From Thermodesulfobium acidiphilum (lineage in GTDB: Bacteria; Thermodesulfobiota; Thermodesulfobiia; Thermodesulfobiales; Thermodesulfobiaceae), in assembly GCF_003057965.1 (NCBI RefSeq), contig NZ_CP020921.1, positions 1,313,001 through 1,377,000 of the forward strand: a DNA stretch of 64,000 bases, given 5' to 3'. Shown in pieces: positions 35,629 through 44,971 of this stretch. Positions within the stretch are counted from its first letter, which is position 1. Every line of letters starts with the position of its first letter. The notes below the pieces were generated by a model. The model was not told the origin of the DNA, did not search any database, and was given only the letters and a program-made list of their open reading frames with translations. Position numbers and translations under genes: made by a program.

Positions 35629-37377
35629 TTGAAAGATATATATTTTAGACTTTTGAAATATCTAAAACCATATGTAAAATATTTTGTTTTAGCACTATTT
35701 TTTATGTGTTTAGTCTCGGCAATCATGGTAGCCATTCCTTGGACTTTAAAAGTTTTGATAGATTCTGCACTAATAAAGAAAAACGCCTTTATTTTAAATA
35801 TTTTAGCCTTGTCAATGATAGGTTTATATATAATCAAAGGAATACTAAGCTTTTGCCAGAATTATCTAATGATTTATATTACAAATAGCGTAATATCTGA
35901 TATTAGGGAGCAGTTTTTTACTCATATGCAACTGATGCCTCTAGAATTCTTTAAAAAACACTCTACAGGTGAGTTGATGTCCAGATTGACAAACGATACA
36001 TTTATATTACAGCAAGTTTTTTCTACAGGTTTAGTAAGCTTAGTGCTTGATACTCTTACTTTAATTGGAGTAGTTTGTTTTATATTTTATATTGATTGGA
36101 AACTAACGATGGCTACAATATTTATTTTACCTCTTGCATTTTTAGCAGTTCAAAAGTTTGGCAGGAGATTAAAGAGCGTCAGCTATAGAATTCAAGAAAG
36201 GTCTGCTGACGTCTTTGCAGTTTTGCAAGAGATTCTCTCCTCTATCAAAATAGTACATGGTTTTGCGACTTATGAAAAAGAAAGCGAACGCTTTAAGAAA
36301 ATAAATAGAGAATCAGTTAAAGCAGTTTTAAAGGCTGGTAGACTTAATTCTATTTATACCCCAGTGATGGAACTATTAGGAGCAATGGGAATAGCAGCTG
36401 TATTTTGGTATGGTGGCTATAGAGTTATAAATGGCCATATGACCATAGGAGATCTTATGGCATTTATTGGTTATATTGGTATCATCACCACTCCTGTAAG
36501 AAGAATGGGTTCAAATCTTGGAAATATCCAACAGGCAATGGCTGCAGCACATAGAATATTTTCTGTTCTCGATATAGAACCTAGTATAAAGGATAAAGAG
36601 GACGCAATCGAAATTCAAGAAATTAAAGGCATGATCGAATTTGAAAACGTGTGGTTCAAGTATCCTGATGACGAAGAGTATATTCTAAAAGGATTAAGCT
36701 TTAGGATAATGCCTGGTCAAGTTTTTGCAATTGTTGGGCCTTCAGGAGCTGGAAAAACTACTATCATTGATCTAATTATGAGATTTTATGACCCTCAAAG
36801 TGGAAGCATTAAAATCGACGGCTATGATGTAAGGGATTTATCTATGAGATCTCTTAGAAGGCATTTGGGACTTGTACCACAAGATATCATACTTTTTAAC
36901 ACAACAATTTCTGAAAATATTTCATATGGAAAAAATGACGCTACTACTGAAGATATAATTTGGGCTGCAAAAATATCAAACGCACACGATTTTATTGATA
37001 AGATGGAAAAAGGATATGATACTGTTCTGGGCGAAAGAGGAGTAAGATTTTCAGGAGGAGAAAGACAAAGAATTTCTATTGCACGCGCTGTAATAAAAAA
37101 TCCAAAGATATTCTTGTTAGATGAAGCAACGTCCAATCTTGATGCCTCTTCTGAATCTCAGTTTCAAGAAGCTCTTAAGAGAGTTTTAAAAGGAAGAACC
37201 ACTATAATAGTTGCTCACAGACTCTCAACAGTAATATTTGCAGATAAAATCCTGTATCTAGAAAACGGAAAAATAGTTGAAGAAGGTACCCACAGTGAAC
37301 TAATGAGCAAAGAAAATGGAAAATATAGAATGCTATTTGAACTTCAAACAAAAGAAAATATGTTCGCTTCACTATGA
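35629..37377 (+). CDS. msbA: MsbA-type lipid A ABC exporter
   Basis: A 582-residue half-transporter with six membrane helices in the first 310 residues and a C-terminal ATPase: Walker A GPSGAGKTTII, signature FSGGERQRISIARAV, Walker B IFLLDEATSNLD and H-loop VAHRLSTV. MsbA flips core lipid A across the inner membrane. Downstream waaA, lpxK and kdsB strongly support this role over a drug exporter. The TTG start at 35629 touches AAGGAG directly, so the true start may be a few codons later. Confidence 0.9.
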   Translation: MKDIYFRLLKYLKPYVKYFVLALFFMCLVSAIMVAIPWTLKVLIDSALIKKNAFILNILALSMIGLYIIKGILSFCQNYLMIYITNSVISDIREQFFTHMQLMPLEFFKKHSTGELMSRLTNDTFILQQVFSTGLVSLVLDTLTLIGVVCFIFYIDWKLTMATIFILPLAFLAVQKFGRRLKSVSYRIQERSADVFAVLQEILSSIKIVHGFATYEKESERFKKINRESVKAVLKAGRLNSIYTPVMELLGAMGIAAVFWYGGYRVINGHMTIGDLMAFIGYIGIITTPVRRMGSNLGNIQQAMAAAHRIFSVLDIEPSIKDKEDAIEIQEIKGMIEFENVWFKYPDDEEYILKGLSFRIMPGQVFAIVGPSGAGKTTIIDLIMRFYDPQSGSIKIDGYDVRDLSMRSLRRHLGLVPQDIILFNTTISENISYGKNDATTEDIIWAAKISNAHDFIDKMEKGYDTVLGERGVRFSGGERQRISIARAVIKNPKIFLLDEATSNLDASSESQFQEALKRVLKGRTTIIVAHRLSTVIFADKILYLENGKIVEEGTHSELMSKENGKYRMLFELQTKENMFASL

Positions 37378-38669
37378 AGTTTCGATCAGCAATATACGAT
37401 CTTTTATTATTAATTGCTTCAATGTATGTTATTTTAAAATCTATCTCTAACGAGGGTTATAGGAAAACTATAAAATATAGATTTACTCTTTCTAAAAATG
37501 AACCGGTAATAAAAGATTTTAAAAATCAGCAAAAAAAGAGTTCTTTTAATGGCTTGTGGATTCATGCAGCTTCTGTAGGAGAAGTTTTAGGAGCAGTAAA
37601 TCTTATTAACAAAATAAAACTCGAATATGAAAATTATCCAATATTTCTTACTGTAACTAATTATGCAGCACTAAAACTAATTAGAGAAAAATATCCCGAC
37701 ATTTATGTTAGGATATCTCCTCTAGATTTCAGCTGGCTAATTTCAAAATTGTGTTCTATTCTACAGGTTCCAAATATCGTTATTGTTGAAGCCGAATATT
37801 GGCCTAATTTAATAGATATCTTTTCTAAACATGGGCGGATATTTCACATCAGCACTAGATTTAGTAAAAAAGCTTTTAACAGATATAAGAGTTTTAATTT
37901 TTTGTTTAAAGACATATTTTCAAAAATTACCGCCTTTTTTGCGAAAACTGAAGACGATAAGAATAATTTAATTAAGTATGGAATAAAGGAAAATAAAGTG
38001 TTTACAGTTGGAGACATTAAAGCCTATCAAAATTACAAAGATTTCTGTTCAGAAGAAAATATATTTGATCTAGTAGCAGGTAGCACCCACAGGGGGGAGG
38101 AATCAATTTTGATAAAATTGTATTTGAAGTTTGAGAAGAATATATCGCTCGCAATTGCTCCCAGACACCTTTCAAGATTGGACGAAGTGATAATCGAATT
38201 AAAAAGAAATAATATTAAATTCCTATTATGGTCAAAAGATAAAGATTTTATAAAGAGATATAAAAATCAAAAATCAATTATCTTGATAGATACAATGGGA
38301 GAGCTTTCTGATATATATTCTCTTGGAAAAATTGGCTTTGTTGGTGGTACGCTTCAAAAGATTGGTGGACACAATCTATTTGAACCAGCAATATGTTCTA
38401 GACCAGTACTTTTCGGAAAATATTATCAAAGACAATCGTTTATGGCAGATACATTATTAAGAGAAAATAAAGAAATTTCAAATAACACACATAAAGGGGC
38501 TTATGTGATAGAAAACTTTGAACAATTCTATAAGTTAGTAAAATATTTGCTTCAAGACAATAATTGGCTTGAAGAGGGGAAAATAGCCAGAAAGAAATTT
38601 GAATATGCCTCACATTCTCTTGAAAGAACCTATAATCTCTTGAAGGACAAGTTTAATGTTTTTGTATGA
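37374..38669 (+). CDS. waaA: 3-deoxy-D-manno-octulosonic acid (Kdo) transferase
   Basis: WaaA transfers Kdo from CMP-Kdo to lipid A precursor at the inner membrane. The 431-residue protein has an N-terminal membrane anchor, GLWIHAASVGEVLGA, VIVEAEYWPNL and the C-terminal GFVGGTLQKIGGHNLFEPAI, all typical of the family. It overlaps msbA by four bases (ATGA) and lpxK by 14. Confidence 0.95.
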   Translation: MKFRSAIYDLLLLIASMYVILKSISNEGYRKTIKYRFTLSKNEPVIKDFKNQQKKSSFNGLWIHAASVGEVLGAVNLINKIKLEYENYPIFLTVTNYAALKLIREKYPDIYVRISPLDFSWLISKLCSILQVPNIVIVEAEYWPNLIDIFSKHGRIFHISTRFSKKAFNRYKSFNFLFKDIFSKITAFFAKTEDDKNNLIKYGIKENKVFTVGDIKAYQNYKDFCSEENIFDLVAGSTHRGEESILIKLYLKFEKNISLAIAPRHLSRLDEVIIELKRNNIKFLLWSKDKDFIKRYKNQKSIILIDTMGELSDIYSLGKIGFVGGTLQKIGGHNLFEPAICSRPVLFGKYYQRQSFMADTLLRENKEISNNTHKGAYVIENFEQFYKLVKYLLQDNNWLEEGKIARKKFEYASHSLERTYNLLKDKFNVFV

Positions 38670-39726
38670 AAAGCTTTCTTTTTACTGGATAGAATGCGTT
38701 AAAAGCGGAAAAAATAAAATATTTTTATCATTTTTATACCTTTTGAGTCGCATTTATAAAATGTTTGTTTTAAGGAGAAGAGAAAGAATCTTAGCGCTTC
38801 CAAAAAAGAAATTTGATTTAAAGGTTATTGGAGTTGGAAATATAGTCCTTGGTGGCACAGGAAAAACACCCCTTGTAATCTGGCTTGCAAAGAAAAATTT
38901 AGAAAAAGGCCTACGAGTAGGAGTTGTTTTTAGAGGATATGCGGGAGAGGCAAGGGGAACATTAATAGTACAAGATGGAAAAAATATTTTATCAACTCCT
39001 TATATTGCAGGAGATGAGGCATATCTCGTTTCAAAAAAGGTACCAAACGCAATAGTAATTGTAGACAGAGTCAAAGAGAGAGCTATCGAATTTCTTCAAA
39101 ATGAACATGGTTGCGATATTGTGATATTAGACGATGCATTTCAATATTGGAGCATACAAAAAGATTTAGATATCGTAACTATCGATGCGATCGATCCCTG
39201 GGGTGGTGGATATATGTTCCCGAGGGGTTTCTTAAGAGAACCAAAGGAATCTTTATCAAGAGCTAACATAGTAGTAATATCAAGATTTGACCTTATTGAC
39301 TACAAAGACCTGTTAAAATTAATACAAGACATAAAAAGTATTAATTTTAACGCAAAGATACTATTGATGAGATATGTTCCTAAAAAACTTGTAGATATGT
39401 CATTGTATAAAGAATATAATTTTAATGTTTTAAATAACAAAAGAGTTTTTGCATTCTGTGGTATTGGTAATCCTGATAGTTTTTTCCTTACATGTAAGAA
39501 TTTAGGAATAAATATAGTTGGTTCAACGTCTTTCCCCGATCACATAAGATATACAGAAAAAGATTTATTAAGATTATATAATAAGTCGAAAACCCTAAAT
39601 GTTGATGTTTTCTTAACAACAGAGAAAGATATAGTAAAATTAAACTTTTTAAAGGGTTCAAATCTTTTGTTATATGCATTATTAATCGAAGCAGAAATTT
39701 TTTCAGAAGGGGGCAAAAATGTATAA
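38656..39726 (+). CDS. lpxK: Tetraacyldisaccharide 4'-kinase
   Basis: LpxK phosphorylates the 4' position of the lipid A disaccharide. The 356-residue protein has the P-loop VGNIVLGGTGKTPLVIWLAK near residue 60, VVFRGYAGEARG, the DEAYLV segment and DIVILDDAFQYWSIQKDLDI. It overlaps waaA by 14 bases and kdsB by eight. All are read as one lipid A-core transcript. Confidence 0.95.
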   Translation: MFLYEKLSFYWIECVKSGKNKIFLSFLYLLSRIYKMFVLRRRERILALPKKKFDLKVIGVGNIVLGGTGKTPLVIWLAKKNLEKGLRVGVVFRGYAGEARGTLIVQDGKNILSTPYIAGDEAYLVSKKVPNAIVIVDRVKERAIEFLQNEHGCDIVILDDAFQYWSIQKDLDIVTIDAIDPWGGGYMFPRGFLREPKESLSRANIVVISRFDLIDYKDLLKLIQDIKSINFNAKILLMRYVPKKLVDMSLYKEYNFNVLNNKRVFAFCGIGNPDSFFLTCKNLGINIVGSTSFPDHIRYTEKDLLRLYNKSKTLNVDVFLTTEKDIVKLNFLKGSNLLLYALLIEAEIFSEGGKNV

Positions 39727-40456
39727 AATTTTAGGTGTAATTCCTTCTAGATTGAAATCTACCAGATTACCAGAAAAACCTTTAAGGAAAATTTTGAACA
39801 AGCCAATGATTCAATGGGTATATGAAGGAGCATATAAAAGTAAACTATTATCAGATCTGATTATTGCTACAGATTCAGAAACCATAATAAGTATAGCAAC
39901 TACTTTCGGTGCAAAGACACTTTTGACATCAAAATCGTGTAGAAGTGGGACAGACAGAGTAGCCGAAGTCGCAAGAATGCTAACAGATTATGAAATCATA
40001 GTAAATATTCAAGGCGATGAACCAATGGTAAACGAGGTAATAATTGATGCTCTTATAGAACCGTTCTCTGATAAAAAGGTAAATATGACTTCTCTTATGA
40101 CCATTATTAAACCAGAAGAGGAGTCTGATCCTGCAGTAGTAAAGGTAGTATGCAAAAAAAATATGGATGCTTTATACTTTTCCAGGCATTCCATTCCATT
40201 TGATAGAGATGGCATTGGAGTAACAAGATATAAACATTTAGGTTTCTACGCTTATAAAAGAGATTTTTTACTAATTATTTCCAATTTATCCCCCACTCCT
40301 CTAGAAAGGGCAGAATCGCTAGAACAACTCAGAGTCCTCGAAAACGGCTTTTCAATCCGTATGAATCTTATCCCTTTCAGTACAAAAAGTGTAGATACAA
40401 TAGAGGATTTAATAGAAGTTGAAAGGATATTGAAAGAAAAAATTGAGAAATTTTGA
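39719..40456 (+). CDS. kdsB: CMP-Kdo synthetase (3-deoxy-manno-octulosonate cytidylyltransferase)
   Basis: KdsB activates Kdo with CTP. The 245-residue protein has the nucleotide-binding start IPSRLKSTRLPEKPLRKI, the SGTDRVAEVA motif, NIQGDEPMV and the C-terminal TKSVDTIEDLIEVERIL. The ATG overlaps lpxK by eight bases and its end overlaps the glycosyltransferase gene by 14. Confidence 0.96.
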   Translation: MYKILGVIPSRLKSTRLPEKPLRKILNKPMIQWVYEGAYKSKLLSDLIIATDSETIISIATTFGAKTLLTSKSCRSGTDRVAEVARMLTDYEIIVNIQGDEPMVNEVIIDALIEPFSDKKVNMTSLMTIIKPEEESDPAVVKVVCKKNMDALYFSRHSIPFDRDGIGVTRYKHLGFYAYKRDFLLIISNLSPTPLERAESLEQLRVLENGFSIRMNLIPFSTKSVDTIEDLIEVERILKEKIEKF

Positions 40457-41471
40457 TATAAAAAATATTAAGAAGATAGGTGTAATAGTAGGCAACCCTG
40501 GATTGGGTGATTTATTATTTTCTTTCCCTCTTTTTTCTAATTTAAGAAGAAATTTTCCTGAAGCAGAAATATATTTTATTGGAAACCTTAGAGAATATAC
40601 GATGTCTTTAGTATTAAGATCAAAAAATATTGACGACATAATTTATTATGAAGAGTACAAAATCCAGAAAATTCCAGGAGATTTACCTCATTTCTTCCTC
40701 AATTACAGAAAAGAAAAATTTGATTTGATATTCGATCTCCAGAGGCATTTTTTAATAACAACATTAACTAAATTTTCTGGAGTAAAAATATTTCAAAGCT
40801 TTTCAATGAAACAAATTTTTTCAACCTACAAAGCTGATGATTCGCTAAGAAGAAAAGAACACAATGCTTTGCACCACTTGAGACTTTTAGAACCATTAGG
40901 AATAAATCCAGAACTAATTTGTGAATTAAACTTATTTGAAATTGACTTTAAAAAACCAAAAATATTTTTAAAAGAAAAAAATATTGACAAGTTCGTTGCT
41001 ATAGTAGCTTCATCAGGATATAAATTGAAAAATTGGTCTCAAGAAAATTATGTTCAGATTATAAACTATCTATACAAAAATTTTGGTTACAAATCAATTT
41101 TAATTGGTTCTAAAGAAGATAAAAAAGTTTTGGAAGGAATTTCAAATTTTACAGAAAATGCAATTACAATGCCTGATGACTTCAAAATTGAAGAAACTGC
41201 TGCGCTCCTCAAGCTTTCCGCACTTACGGTGGGCAACGATTCTGGCCCCTTACATCTTGCATCTTTTCAAAACATCCCTGTAATAGGGCTTTATGGCTCA
41301 ACAAATCCAAACCTTTGTGGTCCTCTAGGCAAAAATTCAGTAGTTTTACAAACTACTGTAAGTTGTGCACCCTGCTCCCTTTACTCTTGCCCTTACAATA
41401 TGAAGTGCATTGATCTTATCAGTGTAGACGATGTAAGTATGTCAATTTCAAAAGTTTTAAAGCTAAAATAG
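40443..41471 (+). CDS. Glycosyltransferase family 9 (heptosyltransferase-like)
   Basis: A 342-residue GT9 family enzyme that should add a heptose or related sugar to the LPS core. The start is TTG (MRNFDIKNIKKIGVIVG). Family marks are GNPGLGDLLFSFPLFSNLRR, FDLIFDLQRH, the nucleotide-sugar site GNDSGPLHLASFQNIPVIGL and GPLGK. A Cys-rich CAPCSLYSCPYNMKC segment near residue 305 is a common late motif of this family. Sugar specificity cannot be decided. Confidence 0.9.
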   Translation: MRNFDIKNIKKIGVIVGNPGLGDLLFSFPLFSNLRRNFPEAEIYFIGNLREYTMSLVLRSKNIDDIIYYEEYKIQKIPGDLPHFFLNYRKEKFDLIFDLQRHFLITTLTKFSGVKIFQSFSMKQIFSTYKADDSLRRKEHNALHHLRLLEPLGINPELICELNLFEIDFKKPKIFLKEKNIDKFVAIVASSGYKLKNWSQENYVQIINYLYKNFGYKSILIGSKEDKKVLEGISNFTENAITMPDDFKIEETAALLKLSALTVGNDSGPLHLASFQNIPVIGLYGSTNPNLCGPLGKNSVVLQTTVSCAPCSLYSCPYNMKCIDLISVDDVSMSISKVLKLK

Positions 41472-41522
41472 TGTTAAGTGATATAATTTTCATTATGTTT
41501 TGATATTTTGAAAGGAGACGTC

Positions 41523-42683
41523 ATGGGCAAAAGGATTAAGTATGGCTTTATTTTGTTTTTGGTTTCAGTAATAGCGTTCTCGGCAGGCTTTACTCTGAAA
41601 AGCAATATGGCTTCAGGTAGTACCAATTGGGGAATGTTGCAGTATGTGTATAATCTTGTTGAAAATTATTATGTAGCACCTTCTACTCTAGATCCCACTA
41701 AACTGGTTGAGGGCGCAATTAGAGGTATGGTACAGGCGGTAGGCGATCCATACACAAGATATGTGGATCCAGAATCCTTTGCTCAGATGAAAGACCAGCT
41801 CGAAGGATCGTTTAGCGGCATAGGTATTGAAATGGGCGTTAAAGACAAAAGTATAGTAGTTATAGCCCCTATTGAAGGAACACCTGCATACAAAGCTGGC
41901 ATAAAAGCAAACGATAGAATAGTTTCGGTAGATGGAAAACCAATTGACGGAATGGACATAAATCAGGTAGTAAAGTTAATTCGTGGACCTGTAGGAACTC
42001 AGGTAAAAATAGGAATAGAAAGAAAAGGGGAGCTTAAAGAATTTAATATTACAAGAGAAACCATAGAAATAAATAGCGTTACATTTAGACCTATTACCTA
42101 TCAAATAGGATATTTGAGAATAAGCACGTTTAATGACAAGACATACGATGAATTCAAATCGTATCTGCCAGAGATAGAAAAGATGAAAGCATTGATTTTA
42201 GACCTTAGAAACGATCCTGGTGGTACCGTAAAAACATGTCTGGATATCGCAGGATACTTTGTTGGAGATAACCCAGTTGTAATAACTGTGAACAGAAACG
42301 GTAATCAGACAAAAGTTTACTCTCCTTATAAGGATTCAAAATTAGATATCCCAGTAGTAGTTCTGGTAAATGAAGGATCAGCTAGCGCTGCAGAAATCTT
42401 ATCTGGTGCTATGAAAGATTACGGATATACTCTGATAGGTGAAAAAACCTTCGGTAAGGGACTAATTCAATCTGTTATACCTTTATATGACAATAGTGCT
42501 CTTGTAATAACGACTGAAAAATATTTGACTCCTTTAGGACACGACATTAATAAAATAGGGATAGAACCTAATATAATTGTCCCAGATCCAAAAGATTGGC
42601 AAGATATGGGTAAAAATCCTGAAAAGGATCCTCAATTAAACGAAGCTATAAAAATTCTTCGCGAAAAAGATGGTATTTATTAG
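41523..42683 (+). CDS. S41-family C-terminal processing peptidase
   Basis: A 386-residue CtpA/Prc-type serine protease, exported or membrane-anchored by an N-terminal hydrophobic segment (YGFILFLVSVIAFSAGF). A PDZ domain lies at about residues 95-180 (IEGTPAYKAGIKANDRIVSV). The catalytic region has NEGSASAAEILSGAMKDY (Ser nucleophile in SAS) and GEKTFGKGLIQS (Lys). I chose ATG 41523, five bases after AAAGGAG, over an in-frame TTG at 41508. It ends at a strong terminator. Confidence 0.94.
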   Translation: MGKRIKYGFILFLVSVIAFSAGFTLKSNMASGSTNWGMLQYVYNLVENYYVAPSTLDPTKLVEGAIRGMVQAVGDPYTRYVDPESFAQMKDQLEGSFSGIGIEMGVKDKSIVVIAPIEGTPAYKAGIKANDRIVSVDGKPIDGMDINQVVKLIRGPVGTQVKIGIERKGELKEFNITRETIEINSVTFRPITYQIGYLRISTFNDKTYDEFKSYLPEIEKMKALILDLRNDPGGTVKTCLDIAGYFVGDNPVVITVNRNGNQTKVYSPYKDSKLDIPVVVLVNEGSASAAEILSGAMKDYGYTLIGEKTFGKGLIQSVIPLYDNSALVITTEKYLTPLGHDINKIGIEPNIIVPDPKDWQDMGKNPEKDPQLNEAIKILREKDGIY

Positions 42684-42698
42684 TTACTACTTATTTAT

Positions 42699-42734
42699 AA
42701 TAAAAAGGGGCGCTTATAAGCGCCCCTTTTTATT
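42699..42734. terminator. Strong bidirectional terminator
   Basis: A perfect 36-base palindrome. On the plus strand AATAAAAAGGGGCGCT is followed by TATA and AGCGCCCCTTTTTATT. Both strands give a GC-rich stem with a T-run, so it ends the protease gene and the opposing orphan gene at 42745. Confidence 0.95.
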
Positions 42735-42744
42735 AACTCTAAAA

Positions 42745-43152
42745 TTAATCTTCTTCTTGTTCCCCCTCAAAAAGATCTTTGTCCGAAATAGTATCCATTT
42801 GCCACTGAACTTCTTTATCTTCTGTATCCAAGGGGTAAATTCTTATAGAAAAATCTGGAGTGAACAATTCAAAATAAGACGTATTAGTATTTGGATCTGT
42901 GTGTATCTGTAAATATTCAAAGCTATTTACGTTTAAGTATATGCGACCATTCATAAGTATGCTTGAATTAGTAGTATTATTATAAACTCTAAAAACTCTT
43001 CCTTCACCAGTCTTTTTTAGACCACTGGAATCATATTGTTCGTATTTAACAAATAAAAGATCAGACAAAATTCTTAACATATCCTTTTTTTGATATATGA
43101 TACCATCATTTACAAAACAAGCAACCAAACCACTCTCAACTCGTTTTTGCAC
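42745..43152 (-). CDS. Hypothetical protein
   Basis: I do not recognise this 135-residue protein. It has no signal peptide or membrane segment, mixed alpha/beta character, and a very acidic C-terminus (DTEDKEVQWQMDT then KDLFEGEQEED). A central part (YLNVNSFEYLQIHTDPNTNT) suggests beta strands. It is a single gene between a bidirectional terminator and the peroxiredoxin gene, read in the same direction as the latter. Codon use looks like its neighbours, so it is probably real. Confidence 0.6.
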   Translation of the reverse strand: MQKRVESGLVACFVNDGIIYQKKDMLRILSDLLFVKYEQYDSSGLKKTGEGRVFRVYNNTTNSSILMNGRIYLNVNSFEYLQIHTDPNTNTSYFELFTPDFSIRIYPLDTEDKEVQWQMDTISDKDLFEGEQEED

Positions 43153-43259
43153 TTTTCACCTCATAAATTTAAATTATCATATATAATATTCTATCATTTT
43201 TATATGTGTTTAGTTAAGCGTACAAAATTACAGATATTTAAAATTATATAACTTTTTAT

Positions 43260-43718
43260 TTATTTTTTCGATTTTAAAAAATCTATGATCTCATTAATGT
43301 CAGGTACTTCTTTTATAGGATATATTTTTTTAAATATTATTTTGTGAGATTCATCAAGAAGTATGTTTACCCTACCAGAAAAACCAAAATCCCCTAGAAA
43401 AACACCATATTGCTGCGCTAAACCACCATGTGGCCAGAAATCAGCCAACAAAGAAGTATTCTTTACGCCAATTATATCTGCCCATGCCTTTTTGCAATAA
43501 ACTGAATCAATACTGATTCCTAAACAAACTGTATTCAGAGACTTAAAGGTATCAAAGTTTGCCTCAAGCGACTTCATTTGTTCTTCACACACAGGAGTAA
43601 ATGCAAGAGGATGAAAAGACAAAAGAACATTTTTACCTCTTAAAGATTCAAGAGATACTACACTGTCATTTTGATCCTTTAAAGAAAAATTTATTGCCTG
43701 TGAACCTATAGGTAACAT
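43260..43718 (-). CDS. Peroxiredoxin (AhpC/TSA family)
   Basis: A 152-residue peroxiredoxin that reduces peroxides with a reactive cysteine. The peroxidatic motif PLAFTPVCEEQM contains the conserved Pro, Thr and Cys, and the conserved Arg is probably in GFSGRVNILLDE. One more Cys follows in NTVCLGISIDSVYC; a resolving Cys cannot be assigned with certainty. In an anaerobic sulfate reducer it would be oxidative-stress defence. It is probably followed by no partner gene. Confidence 0.92.
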   Translation of the reverse strand: MLPIGSQAINFSLKDQNDSVVSLESLRGKNVLLSFHPLAFTPVCEEQMKSLEANFDTFKSLNTVCLGISIDSVYCKKAWADIIGVKNTSLLADFWPHGGLAQQYGVFLGDFGFSGRVNILLDESHKIIFKKIYPIKEVPDINEIIDFLKSKK

Positions 43719-43754
43719 TTTTTACCTCCACAATTGAATTTTTATTAAAACTAC

Positions 43755-44954
43755 CTATACTGCTCTAAAACTTCTTCTAAAATATATAAAGCTTGCTACT
43801 GAAAAAATTTGCGCAGTAACTGAGAAAGCCACCAGATATACTGGCGATATACCATACAAAATTCCACAGACAAAGCTCCCAACAAACCAAAATATTCCCA
43901 GCAATGCATTAAATATGCCAAAGGCACTACCTCTTTTACTAGCAGGTACTATGTTTGCTACTGCGGCTCTGACAATAGATTCAAGTGCTCCCAAACCAAT
44001 ACCCCAGCAAATCATTCCAGCTACTATAGGGTAAACTGATCTTGACAAAAATATAAGAGGATTTGCAAAAACTGATATAACAATTGCAAATAGAAGCGCA
44101 ATAAATCCATTTTTATCAAAAAGCTTACCAAACACAAGTGCGCTTACTCCATCTACTCCCATCGTAAAGGCATAGAGTAAGGGTATTATAGGTTGTGATA
44201 TTATCTTTGCCCTTTCAAGGTGAAATGCTATCAAAACAAAATCCAAAAACCCAACGGCAAAACCTAATACACAAAAACAATATATCCAAAAAAGTTTTGG
44301 CAGTCCTTTTGAATCAATCTCTATTAAATTTACCTCCAATTTAGATGGAACAGGATATAAAAACCATGATAAAAATAATATCCCTATTGCACACAATGCC
44401 GGTATAAAAAGAAAAAAGAACGCATATCTAAAATTATTTTCTCCTAAAAAAAACAAAACTATAGCTACAAAAATGGGGCCACTAACAGCACCCAATTGAT
44501 CGAGGAATTCATGAATTCCAAATCCCCAACCTCTTCCAACAGATTTTGTAGCGAATGACAACATTGCATCTTTAGGTGGTACTCTAATACCCTTTCCAAT
44601 CCTTTCCGTTATCATTGGAAATATTGCCCACTGCCAAAGGGGTAAAAGAGCTATTAATGGAACCGACAAAAGGTTTATGAAGTATCCAAAAATAGTTAGT
44701 AACCAATACTTGTGGGTTCTATCAACAAGTCTGCCTGAAAAAAATCTAATAGCATATCCCATAAGCTCGCCCAGCCCACCTATAAACCCTACAATAGCTG
44801 CGCTAGCACCTAAAATTTCCAGATATTGACCTGAAATGGACCTTGCACCTTCGTATGTCATATCTGCAAATAGGCTTACCATTCCTATAAGAACTATAAA
44901 AACAATCGACTTTCTCCTGAGGTCGTCCAAAAAAGGCACCTCCTTAAAAACCAA
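43755..44954 (-). CDS. Major facilitator superfamily permease
   Basis: A 399-residue MFS transporter with about twelve hydrophobic segments. The loop RLVDRTHKYWLLTIFGY after helix 2 matches the family loop between helices 2 and 3, and GKLFDKNGFIALLFAI mirrors it in the second half. GKGIRVPPKDAMLS in helix 4 region resembles a group of uncharacterised MFS proteins in anaerobes. The substrate cannot be predicted. The gene is next to the ROK kinase with 17 bases or more between, same direction. Confidence 0.88.
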   Translation of the reverse strand: MVFKEVPFLDDLRRKSIVFIVLIGMVSLFADMTYEGARSISGQYLEILGASAAIVGFIGGLGELMGYAIRFFSGRLVDRTHKYWLLTIFGYFINLLSVPLIALLPLWQWAIFPMITERIGKGIRVPPKDAMLSFATKSVGRGWGFGIHEFLDQLGAVSGPIFVAIVLFFLGENNFRYAFFFLFIPALCAIGILFLSWFLYPVPSKLEVNLIEIDSKGLPKLFWIYCFCVLGFAVGFLDFVLIAFHLERAKIISQPIIPLLYAFTMGVDGVSALVFGKLFDKNGFIALLFAIVISVFANPLIFLSRSVYPIVAGMICWGIGLGALESIVRAAVANIVPASKRGSAFGIFNALLGIFWFVGSFVCGILYGISPVYLVAFSVTAQIFSVASFIYFRRSFRAV

Positions 44955-44971
44955 TCTTAATAGAAAATATT